Part shown: positions 30,894 through 43,301 of the stretch, piece by piece
Numbering within the stretch: the stretch's first letter is position 1
Layout of the letters: the number at the start of each line of letters is the position of its first letter
NCBI RefSeq assembly: GCF_000004825.1
Contig: NW_008805069.1
Location: 124,001 to 188,000 of the forward strand
Length of the DNA: 64,000 nt
Direction of reading: 5' to 3'
Origin: Heterostelium album PN500
Taxonomy: Eukaryota > Evosea > Eumycetozoa > Acytosteliales > Acytosteliaceae
Program-made: the position numbers and the translations under genes
The notes under the pieces: generated by a model
The model's database searches: none
Told to the model about the DNA's origin: nothing
Seen by the model: the letters and a program-made list of their open reading frames with translations, nothing else

Positions 30894-32762
30894 ATGAATG
30901 GACAAGCAAATCCTTCAAACAACAACCACATACAAAACAACAATGTTAATGATATAGAAGAATTAATGTTTGAACAACAACAACAACAGTTGCAAGAAGA
31001 TGGGGTACTACAACAACAACAACAAGTTGATATTATTGACGTTGAAGTAGATATAGATAATATAGATGAAATGACAATAGCAGCAGCAACAACAACAACA
31101 ACGACATCGACAACAGCTACACCGAAATCAACAACACCACCCATTGGTACACCAGCATTACCTATTGTGGCGTCGAGCCTGGTGGAACAGTGTTTCGAAG
31201 TGATCATGGCGAATCTCGATTACTACCAGAGTAGCGACCTCTCCAATGTGCTGCCGGTGCCCATCAAAGATAAGATGTTTGCATACTACACGTCAAAGAT
31301 ATCGAACGAACCTTCGACTTCGCCATTCCCCATCACCAGCTACCCGGAGGACCGGTATCGCGACGTCCAACTCGTCAATAGGATCACCTGTCAGCGAGTG
31401 ATTCCACTGTGCTTTGCGATGTGGTCGTCGCTCGACTACCGCTACGAGAAGGTGCGCAAACTCATCGAGGAGGAGGCATGCGATGTCAACGAGAGTGACC
31501 TCGAAGGATTCTGTCCGCTTCACTACGCCGCCATCTACGGACGTATCGACGCTTGCAAGTTGCTTCTCATGCACGGTGCCGACTGCAGCAGAAAGAACAA
31601 CTTTGGTAAGACACCCGCTGATTTAGCACAAGATGTAAAAGTACAACAAATGATAAAATGTAACTATCTATCAATCAAACATTCAATCATTTAAACCAAA
31701 TCATAGCATTTTAACTAATATCAATTTTTAGTGAGAGCAATACTATTCAGAAAAGAAGAAGTAAAAGAAATGGAACAGGATCTCATCGTAAAGCGAAAGA
31801 AAATAGAGGAATACAAAAAGAAAAAGTTGATCGAAGACTTTTTATCAAATTCAAAGCAATTCAGTTCTGTATTGGAACAAAAAGGTTATAATATGAAGAA
31901 GAAACAATCTGTACAATCACAAACTCAACAACAACAACAACAACAACAACAACATCTACAACAAAATTCAACTTCAACTATATCTAATAATAGTAATAAT
32001 AACAACAACAACAACAATAATAATGATATATCTCAATCCAACAACAATAATAACGGTTTAAATTTAGGAAATAATAATAATAATATGATATTGGATAGTA
32101 ATATAATCGATTCAACTGTAAATAATAATAATTTATCAATTACTTCACCTACACCTTCGATTGTGATCGATGAGAGCAATGCCGCTGATAATACGCTGAG
32201 AACTTTCATTGCTCAAGTCGATCTGCCTACCACTCAGCAGTTGTCGGGTGTCAGTATTCCGCATCATCATCATCAACCAAATTCCTACTCGCAAGTCACT
32301 CATTCACTTAGTAATATGGCAATCAGTATCCCACGCACCAGACAGAGCAACAGTACCGGTCCAATACCACATCATACAATCGGACTTGACTCGCTACTAG
32401 TCAACCCTCAAGAACAACAACAAGTAATCAACGCACAGCAACAACATCAACAACTTAAATCCGATAATTTTAATAATAACACCATCACTTTTACATCATC
32501 AGTGGTAACAACAACAGCAACAACATCATCGTCAGGCGAAGACATTTCATCATCAGCATCCTCAACGACATCGACTACCGCCACATCGACACTCTCCATT
32601 GCCAATGTTGACAATAATAGCATTAGCAGCAACAGTAGTAGTAATAGCAATAACAACAATAGCAATGCCGAAGTTATAAGATCTAATAATTCAAATGCCG
32701 AATGCTGTGAAGTCGATAATCCTGTACTAATGTCTTTAGATAATAATAAATCATGCCTGTAA
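30894..32762 (+). CDS. Ankyrin-repeat protein with coiled coil and Gln/Asn-rich tail
   Basis: Two exons, 30894..31659 and 31732..32762, 598 aa; a phase-1 intron with a GTAACT donor. The N-terminal 80 residues are Gln/Asn/Thr-rich. Residues about 95-195 form a G+C-rich conserved region (VASSLVEQCFEVIMANLDYY, ITCQRVIPLCFAMWSSLDYR). Ankyrin repeats follow at about 175-248: NESDLEGFCPLHYAAIYGRI, DACKLLLMHGADCSRKNNFG and KTPADLAQD. After the intron a charged helix (EEVKEMEQDLIVKRKKIEEY) predicts a coiled coil, followed by about 270 residues of Gln/Asn/Ser low complexity with a short island (LRTFIAQVDLPTTQQLSGVS). It is a protein-interaction adaptor by domain content. The specific partner is not inferable. 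Cytosolic or nuclear, as there is no signal peptide. Confidence 0.75.
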
Positions 32763-33178
32763 ACTATATAATAATAATCAATCGCTCGCACCTACCATCT
32801 TTTAAAACAACCAGATATCTCGTAACCTACTTCCTTTTACCATCGAAACAACAACAATAATAATGGTGTCATCAAAATTTCAAACAGCCAATTAATTGTT
32901 TACCAACATTGGAAAATAGGAAATATTTAATCAATCAATCAACCAAACAACCAACCATTTCGAAATATTAATATTAATATTATTTTTAGATTAGATAATA
33001 ATAATTAAATAAAAATTGATCAATATATATATATAAATATAAATATCATTGATATTTTAACATGCAACTTTTTTTTTTTTTTTCTAAGAATTTTTTGTTC
33101 ATTTTAAATTAATCAACTAAACTATATCCCTCATATTATTATATTTATATTTTATATATTTATATGTTTATGTGATAG
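32763..33178. other. Intergenic spacer
   Basis: Head-to-tail space between the ankyrin and BRCT genes. AT-rich with CAATCAACCAAACAACCAACC repeats near 32932-32955 and a poly-T tract at 33069-33083. Nothing coding was seen. Confidence 0.5.
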
Positions 33179-34656
33179 ATGACATCATTGTTTCATAATT
33201 TCATATTCTATGTACATTTACAACCATATCAGAGTATAAAGATTACGAGAATCATAGAATCATTGAATGGTCACTGTCATCATAGTTTTCAATATGATAA
33301 GACCACACATGTAATATCAAATACTTTAGAAGAGTTACCAAGAGATATTCAAAAATTAAATTCAATACATAAAGTTGTTGTAGTAAAGGTATCATCATTA
33401 TATATATATATCTATTACATTTAAATACTCATTTTGTTTATTGGTTAATAACTAACTTGTCTTATGATCAACTACAGAAACAATGGATATACGATTGTCT
33501 TAAATATAGTAAAATAATACCGTATGTTGTGCTTTACAACCATTAGATCTCTACTGTATAGAATCATTATTAATCTTCCTCTTCTTCTAATATTTTGTTC
33601 ATTAGTGTCAACTTTTATTTATTAGATTCACCCTATTCTGTTATGAAAGGTTGTAAAATATTAACTTTTAATGTATGTAACTTACTTTGGTTATAAATGA
33701 AAAGTTATAAATTAACTGGTGATGTTGTTGTTGTTGTTGTTGTTTGTTTGTTTAATTAGTTATCAAAAGAGAGTCAGTTGAATGTACAGGCATGGGTAGA
33801 ATTACACGGTGGTAAATTCAGAGTATCGTTCGATCAGCGATATACACATCTTCTGACGGACGATATCAGTAGGTTCAAGAAACAAGACTATTCACTACCG
33901 TCGAGATTGATCGTTGTTTCAACCGAGTGGTTCAATCAATGTGTTCTCAATGAGTGTTGGGTAAATGAGAAGCCATTCATACAGGCACTGCCAGCCACCT
34001 CACCAAAGCTATTCTCACCATTCACATTCTTCATACCGAATGATAACTATCCAAGCGATCTTATCGTCAAAGAAGCGATCACCGAGCGAATCAAACAGTA
34101 CGGTGGTAACACTGCAACCACCATTGAACAATCAAACATAGTAATACTTCAATATCAAACGGATCCAACTTATGAACTTGTAAAGTATCAATCATTCAAC
34201 CATTCTATCTATCTATCTATCTAACAACTTTAACTAAACTTTGCTTTCATCATTATCATTATCATTATCATTATCATCATCTAGACAATTAAAATGAATT
34301 TGAAATCAGCAACAACCGATTGGATTAACGATTGTATTGTTCAAGGTTGTATTATAAAGTTATCGGAATCAGTTTTGTATAGACCTATTCGATCTAAAGA
34401 TAGTGTCATCGGTAGTGAATGTAAATATAGGATATCGATTACCAAATACGATGGAATGGAAAGAGATCACATCAAAGGTATGATAGGCATCATTGGTGCA
34501 ACCTATACCAGTGATCTGTCAAGTGAGAATACGCATCTAGTTTGTCGATACAACCGTGGTGCCAAATATAACATGGCAACCGAACTAGGCATTAAAATAG
34601 TAACGAAACAATGGTTAGAATCAATGATATTAGATTGGCGAGAAAAAGAATCATAA
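33179..34656 (+). CDS. Multi-BRCT protein (PTIP/Brc1/TopBP1-like DNA damage scaffold)
   Basis: Five exons, 33179..33388, 33478..33521, 33606..33672, 33760..34179 and 34285..34656, 370 aa. All phases close; the exon at 33606 uses the TTCATTAG acceptor and gives ...KIIPVNFYLLDSPYSVMKGC, which is in frame. Four BRCT-type units can be seen: 1, residues 1-90 (LFHNFIFYVHLQ... KQWIYDCLKY); 2, about 105-180 (VELHGGKFRVSFDQRYTHLL, STEWFNQCVLNECWV); 3, about 195-280 (FTFFIPNDNY, TTDWINDCIVQGC); 4, about 290-365 (RISITKYDGMERDHIKGMIG, NTHLVCRYNRGAKYNMATEL, VTKQWLESM). Each carries the conserved Trp of helix 3. A tandem of four BRCTs with nothing else recalls the N-terminal part of PTIP, Brc1 and Rtt107 or TopBP1, phosphopeptide scaffolds in DNA repair and replication stress. 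Which one is orthologous cannot be said. Confidence 0.8.
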
Positions 34657-34700
34657 ATCATAAATCATAAATAAATATTAGTCTACAAACACTTTAAGTT

Positions 34701-35927
34701 TTATTGAATGGTCAACAATCTCTTGGGTGTATTGATTAAGATTTCCTTTATATTCTCATCGCTGATTCCATACTTTTTCATTCTGGGCAGTATTTTGTGG
34801 AGGATATGATGATAGCCGTGTCCTCCGTAGGTTACCAATCGGTGTTTGGTGTAGACGTCGTGTGCCACTACGATTTGCTTGGCGTGACCGGCATCGATGA
34901 GTTGTGCGATCGCTTCGATTCTCTGATTGTCATTGAGCATACCGATGACGTCGCCTCCCCATGGGTAGTAAGAGATCTCCATACCCCAGAGATCATACTC
35001 CAATACACAGCCAGTCTTGGCAATCTCCAAAAGCATCTCGATATCATGAACCGTTCTATCCAGATGTCCAATAACAACACGTGACAAATCACCACCTGCT
35101 TCCTTTATAATTTCAAGAATCTATTGTTTAACAAAACAACAGAAATGTTAACAAATAAATGTCAATAAGTAAATAAAATAGTATAATAACTTACTTGTAA
35201 TGGAGCAATTCTACTTCTACCAGGGTGAATTGTAATTGAAACACCAGTTCTCTTTTGAGCTCTAGCGGATGCTCTCAACGATTTCTTCTCACACTCTGTC
35301 AATGGCCAACTGCAACCAACTTCACCGATGATTCCTGCTTTGATATCGGTTCCATCTGCACCTTCCAATAGTTGTCTAACAATTTCATCTTCTATTTCTT
35401 GTTCACTTTTATCTTGAATCAACTTTAAAGATAGTAAAAACAATTAATATGTTGTTTGTAGGTATTAATGAATAACTATCACTTACTTTTCTAATTGTCT
35501 TGTCAACATAGTAACCAGCACCCATTACAATATTTAACTTTGATTGTTCAGAGACGGTTTTAAGCTTGGTTGGATCTCTACCGATTCCACCGGTAGTCAC
35601 TTCAACGATGGTGTTTCCACCTTGGTTCTTGAACAACGCCAACTCTCTAAGTGCAACATCGATTTCATTGAGTTCAAGATTATGTAGGTTCTTATTGTAG
35701 TTGTAATTGATCCAATGTAGATTATCAACTGCAATCTTCTCAGTGTGTAGTTGTCTTGTGTCATTGCTGCTATGACAACAACATGCATCCTTCAAATCTT
35801 GTTGTGTTGGTTCCTCATAGAAGTCAAGGTAATTGATAATGATATGCTCATGCATATGTGTGATACCAATTGTATCCGGTTCAACTAATCCAACCACTGT
35901 TTGTACTTTTCCTTTTCTCTCAGACAT
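34701..35927 (-). CDS. pter: Phosphotriesterase-related metallohydrolase (PTER family)
   Basis: Three exons, complement(34701..35120, 35195..35422, 35487..35927), 362 aa, near the 349 aa of vertebrate PTER; all introns phase 0 with GTAAGT donors. The start MSERKGKVQTVVGLVEPDTI leads into the first metal motif THMHEH (H24, H26). Later blocks fit the amidohydrolase barrel: GGNTIVEVTTGGIGRDPTKL, the GEVGCSWPLTECEKKSLRAS segment, the TIHPGR motif with metal His, VIGHLDRTVHD with the next His, and the final metal Asp in VVAHDVYTKHRLVTYGGHGY. Bacterial relatives hydrolyse phosphotriesters or lactones; animal PTER acts on N-acyl amino acids such as N-acetyltaurine. The substrate here is not inferable. 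Cytosolic. The 3' end lies only 44 bp from the convergent BRCT gene. Confidence 0.93.
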
Positions 35928-35992
35928 CGTTTAATACCAATAAAAAAATAATAATAATATAACTTTTAAAAATGAAATAAATGAAAAATTAA

Positions 35993-36167
35993 TGTTCTGT
36001 TTTAAAATTTAATCAAATTAATTAAAATTTTGATGATGCAAATGCAATTTAATATTATTTTAAAATTTTACATTTAATGAATTTGGAAATTTTAATTGAT
36101 TTGATTTAATTTTAAAACAGAACACAACATTTGTCTTTTCATTTGTGTTCTGTTTTAAAATTAAATC
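35993..36167. repeat. Three related ~35-bp copies forming nested inverted repeats
   Basis: A TGTTCTGTTTTAAAAT-type unit occurs at 35993-36030 (plus), again inverted at about 36090-36128, and again in plus orientation at 36143-36175. The second and third copies form a perfect 25-bp stem (36103-36127 with 36143-36167) around a 15-nt loop. The first and second match over about 38 bp with roughly two mismatches. It lies between the 5' end of the PTER gene and the 3' end of the next minus-strand gene. It resembles a short foldback or MITE-like element, but no target duplication was found. Confidence 0.7.
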
Positions 36168-36235
36168 AATTAAATGAATTTCTTTTTTTTTTTTAAAATT
36201 ATTTATTTTACATTTCATATTTATTTATAATAGAT

Positions 36236-36586
36236 TTATATTATCTGTTGTTGATGATTATTATTATTATTTGGTTGAGGATAGATATTTGGATTTCTAA
36301 ATAGATATGGCATGTATGAATGTTTAATAGATTGTAAATGTTCGGTAACAGAAAGAAGTTCGTTGATATTGTATTGCTTTGGTAGTGGTTTTGGGTTTTG
36401 TATTCTTGTATCGGCTGCTGACAATAAATAGTTTGCTATATGTTCATTAAATAGTATTGTACAATGTTGGATGTAGGTGTCTCTTGATATGATTCGATGC
36501 TTATAGAAAAGTGTTAAATCCATTAGATGATCATTAGCAGGTCTAATTATATCATTCATTGTTTGAATTGCTTGTGCCGTATCCAT
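36236..36586 (-). CDS. Small conserved-looking protein, unknown function
   Basis: Single exon, 116 aa. The sequence is predicted almost entirely helical: DTAQAIQTMNDIIRPANDHL, DLTLFYKHRIISRDTYIQHC, LFNEHIANYLLSAADTRI, then NINELLSVTEHLQSIKHSYM, ending in an Asn/Gln tail. There is no signal peptide or membrane segment. Codon composition is clearly coding-like against the AT-rich flanks. A small helical protein of this size could be a subunit of a larger nuclear or mitochondrial complex (for example Mediator-like or mitochondrial assembly proteins), but no motif supports a choice. I do not recognise it. Confidence 0.6.
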   Translation of the reverse strand: MDTAQAIQTMNDIIRPANDHLMDLTLFYKHRIISRDTYIQHCTILFNEHIANYLLSAADTRIQNPKPLPKQYNINELLSVTEHLQSIKHSYMPYLFRNPNIYPQPNNNNNHQQQII

Positions 36587-37870
36587 TTTTATAATAAAAA
36601 TACAATTAATAAATATATATATATATAAATTAATAAATAATTAAATTTATAATATCTAAAATATAAAGATCATTAGATAGTAGTCAACAATATAAAAGAT
36701 ATTCAATGTATTGCTTCCCCTCCACCCTATTAGTTAAACATAATAGTACCCCCACAAAATTTTATTATTCTTGTATTAATCACACCATCAAAAATTTATT
36801 GAAAGATTTTTTAGTGTGGTTTGTATCTATGAATTCTAAAGTTTGAATCATAGAAAATTTATTAGATATATAATTTTAGGAAATTTATTGATAAAATTTA
36901 TTTAGTCTTCATTTTCAGATATATTGGAATTTGAAACTATTATTCTTATTATCTTTTTTTTTTTCACTTCAAATCCATGTCAAACTTTACTTCCAAAGAA
37001 ATAAAGAATTCTAAAATTGACACGTATGTACAATTTTATTTGTTGATTTACATTAATATCACATCAACATGGTTAGTTAGATCAACATATAAAATATTTA
37101 TAAAAAATAAACTGACAAGTTAATACTCCAATTTATTGATAATTGTTAGTTATATTTAAAAAATATTATTTAGAATCAATTGTTTAAAAACAATAGGAGA
37201 TATTATTATTCTGTTGGATTACAAAATTGACAACTTAAATTTGTAAAGAAAAGATTCACGGATTGATAAGGTTCATTTCTAGTCTAAAAATAATTTATTT
37301 GAATGATTAGCAGTTTCTAAATCTACTTACCTTTTGTTCTAATTAGTATACTGTACTGTAAATCATACACATTAAAAAATAAATACAAATTTTTGACACG
37401 AAATATAGTGGTAGATATTTTATATCTTTCTATTTTTAAAAAGTCAAATGATAATTGGTTTTGTTTTTTAATGGATTATTTTGATATTTACCAACAATAT
37501 TATTTTTATTATAAATAACTTAATATTTGTTGAGATACAAACTACAAATTTAATAGCTATTACTAAATCTATTGATCAAAACAATAGATTCCATTACAAT
37601 AGTCCGTTTTTTTAACTATTGATTTTAGTAATTATTTAGCAATTGATTTTAACCATCTCCAAATCTGATATGGAGGTTACAGTATTTTTCATATTTAAAT
37701 TAATTAAATTTCAATCAATCAATCCAAAATTCAATATTTAAAATTATTTATATATTTGTAAATTTTGGAATCAAATATTATAATCATTTTAAAATAACCA
37801 AAGTAATTTGTTTGAATTTTGCTAGATTTATAGTTTGTTATTTCCAATAAATATTTTAAAAGAAAAAAAA
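36587..37870. other. Divergent intergenic region, no gene seen
   Basis: About 1.3 kb of AT-rich DNA between two small genes. No frame of coding character and no strong inverted repeat was recognised. The segment 36713-36780 contains C-rich patches (CCCCTCCACCC, ACCCCCAC) of unknown meaning. Confidence 0.5.
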
Positions 37871-38245
37871 ATGAATAAAAATATTTATTTTATTTTCTTA
37901 ATATTACTTTTGGTCACACCAATACTGTGTACTTTTACTTGCAAATATGCCAGATTCTACCATATCTATATGAACTATATGTGTATAAGTGGATACAAAG
38001 AGAATGCTTACATTGAAGGACATGCCTGTATCTACCCAAATGAAAAGACAACTACCTATGGTTTCTTGGGATTACATAACACTACCACCAATATTACTGA
38101 TACAATTTTTGGAAGCACCACCTATGGTACAATGGGAATAGAATCCATCTCAAAATACATCTACAACTTTACAGAGATAACAGCTGTTTTTAAATTAACA
38201 AATTTAACTGGAGGCGAATTCGAATTAACTTATTTCAATGTTTAA
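37871..38245 (+). CDS. Small secreted protein, dictyostelid orphan
   Basis: Single exon, 124 aa. The ATG at 37871 is preferred over an upstream in-frame ATG at 37835 because it is preceded by a long A run, typical of dictyostelid starts, and begins a clean signal peptide (NKNIYFIFLILLLVTPILC). The mature part has four Cys (TFTCKYARFY, NYMCISGYK, GHACIYPNEK) and N-glycosylation sequons (NTTTNITD, NFTE, NLTG). It alternates beta-strand-like segments and ends FELTYFNV without a membrane anchor. I do not recognise the family. Many small secreted beta proteins of this kind are expressed in dictyostelid development (general knowledge, not shown here). Confidence 0.65.
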   Translation: MNKNIYFIFLILLLVTPILCTFTCKYARFYHIYMNYMCISGYKENAYIEGHACIYPNEKTTTYGFLGLHNTTTNITDTIFGSTTYGTMGIESISKYIYNFTEITAVFKLTNLTGGEFELTYFNV

Positions 38246-38722
38246 CTAAAATAACTTAAAAATATCTCAAATTGTATATTTCAACTTAAATAAATTTAAA
38301 AAAGACAATCCTAATTAATAAAAGTATATATTTCTGACATAAACCTGTGTAAGAATTCAATTCTAGATAGACAGTATAATAGTGATCTAAAACAAACAGG
38401 TAAGGAAGTTCTAAAGTAAATAGGAACCAAGAAAGAAATTTTTGCGTTTGTAAAAAATATTTATCGTTTGTTATTTCTTATGACTTTTTCTGATGAAGAT
38501 TTTGTTGATGATTAAGATGACAAAGTTGATGAAGACGATGTAAAAAACTTATTTCTTTGAATCTATCAATCTTAAAATAAATTTATAAATCTTTGATATT
38601 TAAAAAAATGATATATATTTTTTTATTAAATAATTTTTTTTTTTTTTTAGTTAATATAAGAAAACAACAAGGTGAAAAAGTATTATATATAATATATTAA
38701 TGATTGTTTAATATGATTTTGT
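38246..38722. other. Convergent spacer
   Basis: Between the small secreted protein and the ABCG 3' end. AT-rich; a GATGAAGAT-type repeat lies at about 38490-38543, with internal stops in every frame. Nothing else was seen. Confidence 0.5.
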
Positions 38723-41700
38723 TTATCTGGTTGCCTTTCTGGTCAAGTAGACGAATAAGATAACGAGGGCAGTGTTAAATACCCAGTAACAAGTGAGAAT
38801 ACCAAAGTTACGCCATCTGTTGTCGAATGACCAATCGAGATTTTCGTAGTACTCCGGACCGTTGTTGTAGGTACAGTATCCACATTGAGAAGTAGCATCT
38901 GGATTGTCAATGTAACCAGATAGCTTGTAGGTATTAAATTCGGAGGTGTAATTTCCACAAGTCATTCCAGCAGGTGGATCAAATTTAAATAGATCTTCAT
39001 CTGTGCATTTAACTTGGACATAACGCAACACATTCGTAACTATACCTTCCAGGAAATATCGACAAGGATTGAGTGGATACCTGTAAATTTAAAAAGTTTG
39101 TTATTAATATGACATGTATAATAATAAATTATTATTTTATATTATATTGATTGATAATAAACTTACATCCAAGAACGCCAGAAGGTTGGAAGATCCTTTG
39201 GTGGAGTCATGACACCACAGAACAAGAAGAAGAAAATAATCAAGAGTGGTACGATAATCATGGCAAAGAACATATTGATACAGACGGCAGCCAACGCTTG
39301 TCCAAAGCTGACACAGAAGAATAGATACATCATAAACATGAACCAGAAGTAGAATCCAGTGTCCGAGTTGTATTCGAGACCGGCAGTCCAGTAGAGTGCG
39401 ACGAAGAAAATGGTTCCGGTGACCAACAGGTATGGGATTTCCACCAGTACAATCGAGAGAGCGAATGGGAACCAAGAATAGAATTTACTGGCATAGTCAC
39501 GACGGAAGTACTCACGTTGAATGAAGAACTGTGGGAGTGCGTTGAAAATCAACATAATACCTAAGATGAGTGCTTGGAAAATAATGAAAACACGAGACAA
39601 CATGTCGGATGAAGAATCTTGGAGATCGTAGTAGGTGAAACCAATGATGAGACCGACAAGACCGGCTTGGACGAAACGACCGAACGAGTAGTATGGATCA
39701 CGCCACCAGATTAAGTTCATACGCTTGTAGACCTCCCAGGTTTGGTACATGGAACCAGTGGCAAACTCTCGAGCCTTCTCACCGTCGTCGGTGGAAGCAA
39801 CGTGTGTCTTTTCAAGACTGGCGAGTTCGGCGTGCACGGCTGCGCACTCTGGCGACGACTTCCATGCGGCTGGCCAGTCGACGTCAGACTTACCGTGGAC
39901 ACCTGCACCGATACCCTCGAGAATATACTCGGCTGGATTCTCGTTTTCTGTGCATGGACGTACACCGTTTCTCTCGAAATAGGCAGTCAGAGTCTTGGAT
40001 CTTGCTCCGATGTCACCAAAGTAGACGGTCTTTCCACCCTTGGCGAGAAGCAACAAACGGTCAAAGTGTTCAAAGAGTACGGATGAAGGTTGATGAATAG
40101 TGCATACCAATGGCATACCAGAGTCGGCAAGCTTACGAATGAACTTAATAATATTGTAGGAGGATTGGGCATCGAGACCAGAGGTTGGCTCGTCAAGGAA
40201 GAGAATGTGTGGTTTGGCGACGAGTTCGACACCGATGGTGAGACGCTTACGCTCCTCAACAGAGATACCGACACCCGACTCCAAGTCACCGATCAACGCA
40301 TCACCGAGATGTTTCATTTCCATCATTTCAAGGACACGTTCGACGTAGGCGTATTTCTCTTCGAGTGAAATGCTTGGTTCTTGACGGAGACGTGCAGAGA
40401 ATTGGAGAGATTCACGAACGGTGAGAGCTGGATTGTGGACATCCATTTGTTCTACGTAACCAGTGATACGTTCGAAATCGATTTCCAATGGTCTACCATT
40501 CAAGTAGGAATGACCCTCGATCGTTCCAATGGTTTTACGCTTGGCGAGAACGTCGAGCAATGTAGTCTTACCGGCACCGGATGCACCCATCAAAGCAGTC
40601 ATTTGACCTGGTTTGATCCAACCTTCGACATTGTCCAACAACAAACGTGTTCCTTCTGGGACTGGAACGGTGTATTTGATATCTTGCCAGGTGAAAACAC
40701 CACCGTGGAGAATAAGAGTATCCTTCATGTTCTCGGTAGCCTGTTGGACGAGTTGATTCATTTCCTTCTCGGCTTGGACATCGTTCATCTTTGGAGCCTT
40801 GCCCTTCTTGTAGACTTTGTGAGTGTAACCACCGGCAGTCCAATCGAACTTCTCCATAGCAATCATGTTCAAAGCAGTGAAGAGCAACCACCAGAGGTAG
40901 ACAACGACGGTGTTGAGTGCCATATCACTAGTCTTGAAGTGGAGAGCGGACTTCAAGTAGGTTTCACCCGTGACTTCATATTCACCCTGGACCGAACCAG
41001 AAATTCCACAAATACGATTGTTTGGATAGTTTTGTTCGTAGTGTGGTCCGTAGGGAATGGCGGATTTCGAACACTCGTAGATTTGATGTTTGAACTCGTT
41101 GGCCATCAACGCCTTGAAAGCGTAGGAGAATGGATTGATCCAGAAGAACCATTGGAACCATGGATGCATCTTGTCGTATGGAACGGTGTAACCTGCGTAG
41201 GTAACCATCATAATAAGGAAGACAACGAGAATGTTCTGAGAGACGTACATCGATGGACAGAAGTTACCGAAAGCACGGAACAAGTTGGTACAGGCCAGCG
41301 ACAAACCGATCAAGATGAAACAGAAAACAAAGAATTTACCGGCATCATATTCCAGACCAAACATAAAGTAAGCGATAATCGAGAAGAGGAATACTTGGAG
41401 GAAGATAATTGGTAGATCGGTTACGACTTGAGCGACGTGGAATGCAGCCGGACGATACATGGCGTAGGCACGTTGCTTCTGGAGAATACGACGACCCATA
41501 AAAGTCATGGGCAGCTCACCCTGTGACAAGAAAGCATTGAACAACATAGTCGAGAAAATACAACCTCCACGAGTGAAAATACCGGCGGCATCCATACCTT
41601 GTTGGTAGAAAACCGATCCGTAAATGAAAGCTTGTGCAATAACAGAGAAATAACGTGAGACAATAGAGAATTTGTCACCCCAGATAATTTGGAAGTGACG

Positions 41701-43301
41701 AATGGTGAGTGCCATCACCTGGGTGATGAAAGAGGTGGTGTAAGGACCGCCCTTACGAGTGGTCTTGGACTTCTCGGCTTTGACCTGTTGACGGAACTCG
41801 ATGTCCGGCTTCTCGGTGGCGACTTGCTGTTCGTATTCCGCTTGCTCGTTGCATGCCGCCTGGTAGAGTGGCGATGCGTGCCATGCCGCCTCGAAATCGG
41901 CGGAAGTCTCGGGAATCTTGCCCTCGAAACCCGGACGGATCTTACGCTCCTGTGGATTGGTGACACCAGTCAAGAAATCGGGTACGGACTTACGTGGTTC
42001 GCAGTCGAAACCCAAATCCAAAAAGTATTGCTTGGCTTGGTCGATGGGTCCAAAGAAAATACAACGTCCCTTCTCGAGAATCATCACACGATCGAAAAGA
42101 TTATAGATTGAATCGGATGCCTGATAGAAAGAAGCGACCGTTGTCTTTTTCAGTGTGTCTGACATGATACGCAACGACTTGGCATAGTCCAATGCAGATG
42201 CTGCATCCAAACCTCTAGTCGAGCAATCCCATGCCGTCACTGAAGCAGAACTAACCATTGCCTCTGTAATGGTCATTCTTTTACGTTCACCACCTGATAA
42301 ACCTCTAATCCATTCATTTCCAACAATCTGTAAAAATTAATTAAATGTTAATATTAACAAATTGAAATAGAATTATAACAAATAAATTATTAACTAGCAA
42401 CTTACTGTATCAGCTTGATGTACAATACCAAACATTTTAAGTAAAAGATCAAACATCTTTGTACGGAAATTACGTTTGGTTTCATCTGGAAGTCTCATCT
42501 TTTCAGATGGAGTTTTACACTTGAGTGTGAAATCTAATGTTTCACGGACTGTCAAGGTTGGGTGATGGGTATCTTCCTCTGGAGTGTAGATAGCTTCACC
42601 TCTGTAACGAGCCATCTTTTCAGCTGGAATACCACCATAGGTAACCTTTCCCTCGACATCGATATATGATTTACGTTGATTGGAAATAACACGCAACAAA
42701 GTGGAACAACCAGCACCTGGACGACCCAAAACCAATAACATTTCACCATCCTTACAGAAACCATTAACTTTATGTAAATATCAAAAGTTGTACCTTGATT
42801 TGATTTCTTACTCCTACAAAAAAAAACAATACAATCGTTAATATTAATATTCAACAATATTAATTTTAACAAATCAACTATTATAACTTACCATCCAGAT
42901 GGAGTAAAGAATGAACCAAACCAAACGAATGGTGTTAACATATCGGCGATAACAGAGACATCAGCACCACGACCGACTACAGTGAGATCACGGATTGAGA
43001 TACCCATACGCTTTGGTTTACCACCGATATTTTCATGCATACGCTGTGAGTTTTCAAAGTAGGAACGCAGTTTGAAATCCTCTTCGGTCTCCCAAGACTC
43101 ACCACCGTTCTCAATATCACGACGTTTCTCTTCTTGGAGTCTCATTTGCTCTGATTGTCCCTCCAAGTCCTTTGCCATGGCATCAAATGCAGAAGTTGAA
43201 GCTTCTACATCTGGATGATCATCATTGTTGTTGTTGTTTGTGTTATTGTTATCATTGGTTGGTTTATTTCCATCGATATTAGTTAATTCGACTTCTTCCA
43301 T
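38723..43301 (-). CDS. Full-size ABCG (PDR-type) transporter with an apparent one-base frameshift
   Basis: Four exons, complement(38723..39080, 39167..42327, 42406..42813, 42892..43301), about 1,445 aa if the frame is continuous. The layout is NBD-TMD-NBD-TMD. NBD1: Walker [14 protein letters not shown], signature [11 protein letters not shown], and a degenerate Walker B region ([15 protein letters not shown]). TMD1 ends near [23 protein letters not shown]2: Walker [20 protein letters not shown], signature position [14 protein letters not shown], Walker [19 protein letters not shown]2 ends near [20 protein letters not shown]. The start is [11 protein letters not shown] at 43301. In exon 2 the conserved GTTFDI stretch and the following [17 protein letters not shown] lie in different frames: one base is missing in the A run at about 42776-42778, and exon length modulo 3 agrees. 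This is either a sequence error or a recent loss. These pumps export drugs and lipophilic signals at the plasma membrane. Confidence 0.9.

Noticed and set aside
40381-41415. 344-codon plus-strand open frame inside the ABCG gene
   Set aside because: It is antisense to conserved transmembrane and NBD2 sequence; no family resemblance and it is explained by codon bias of the real gene.
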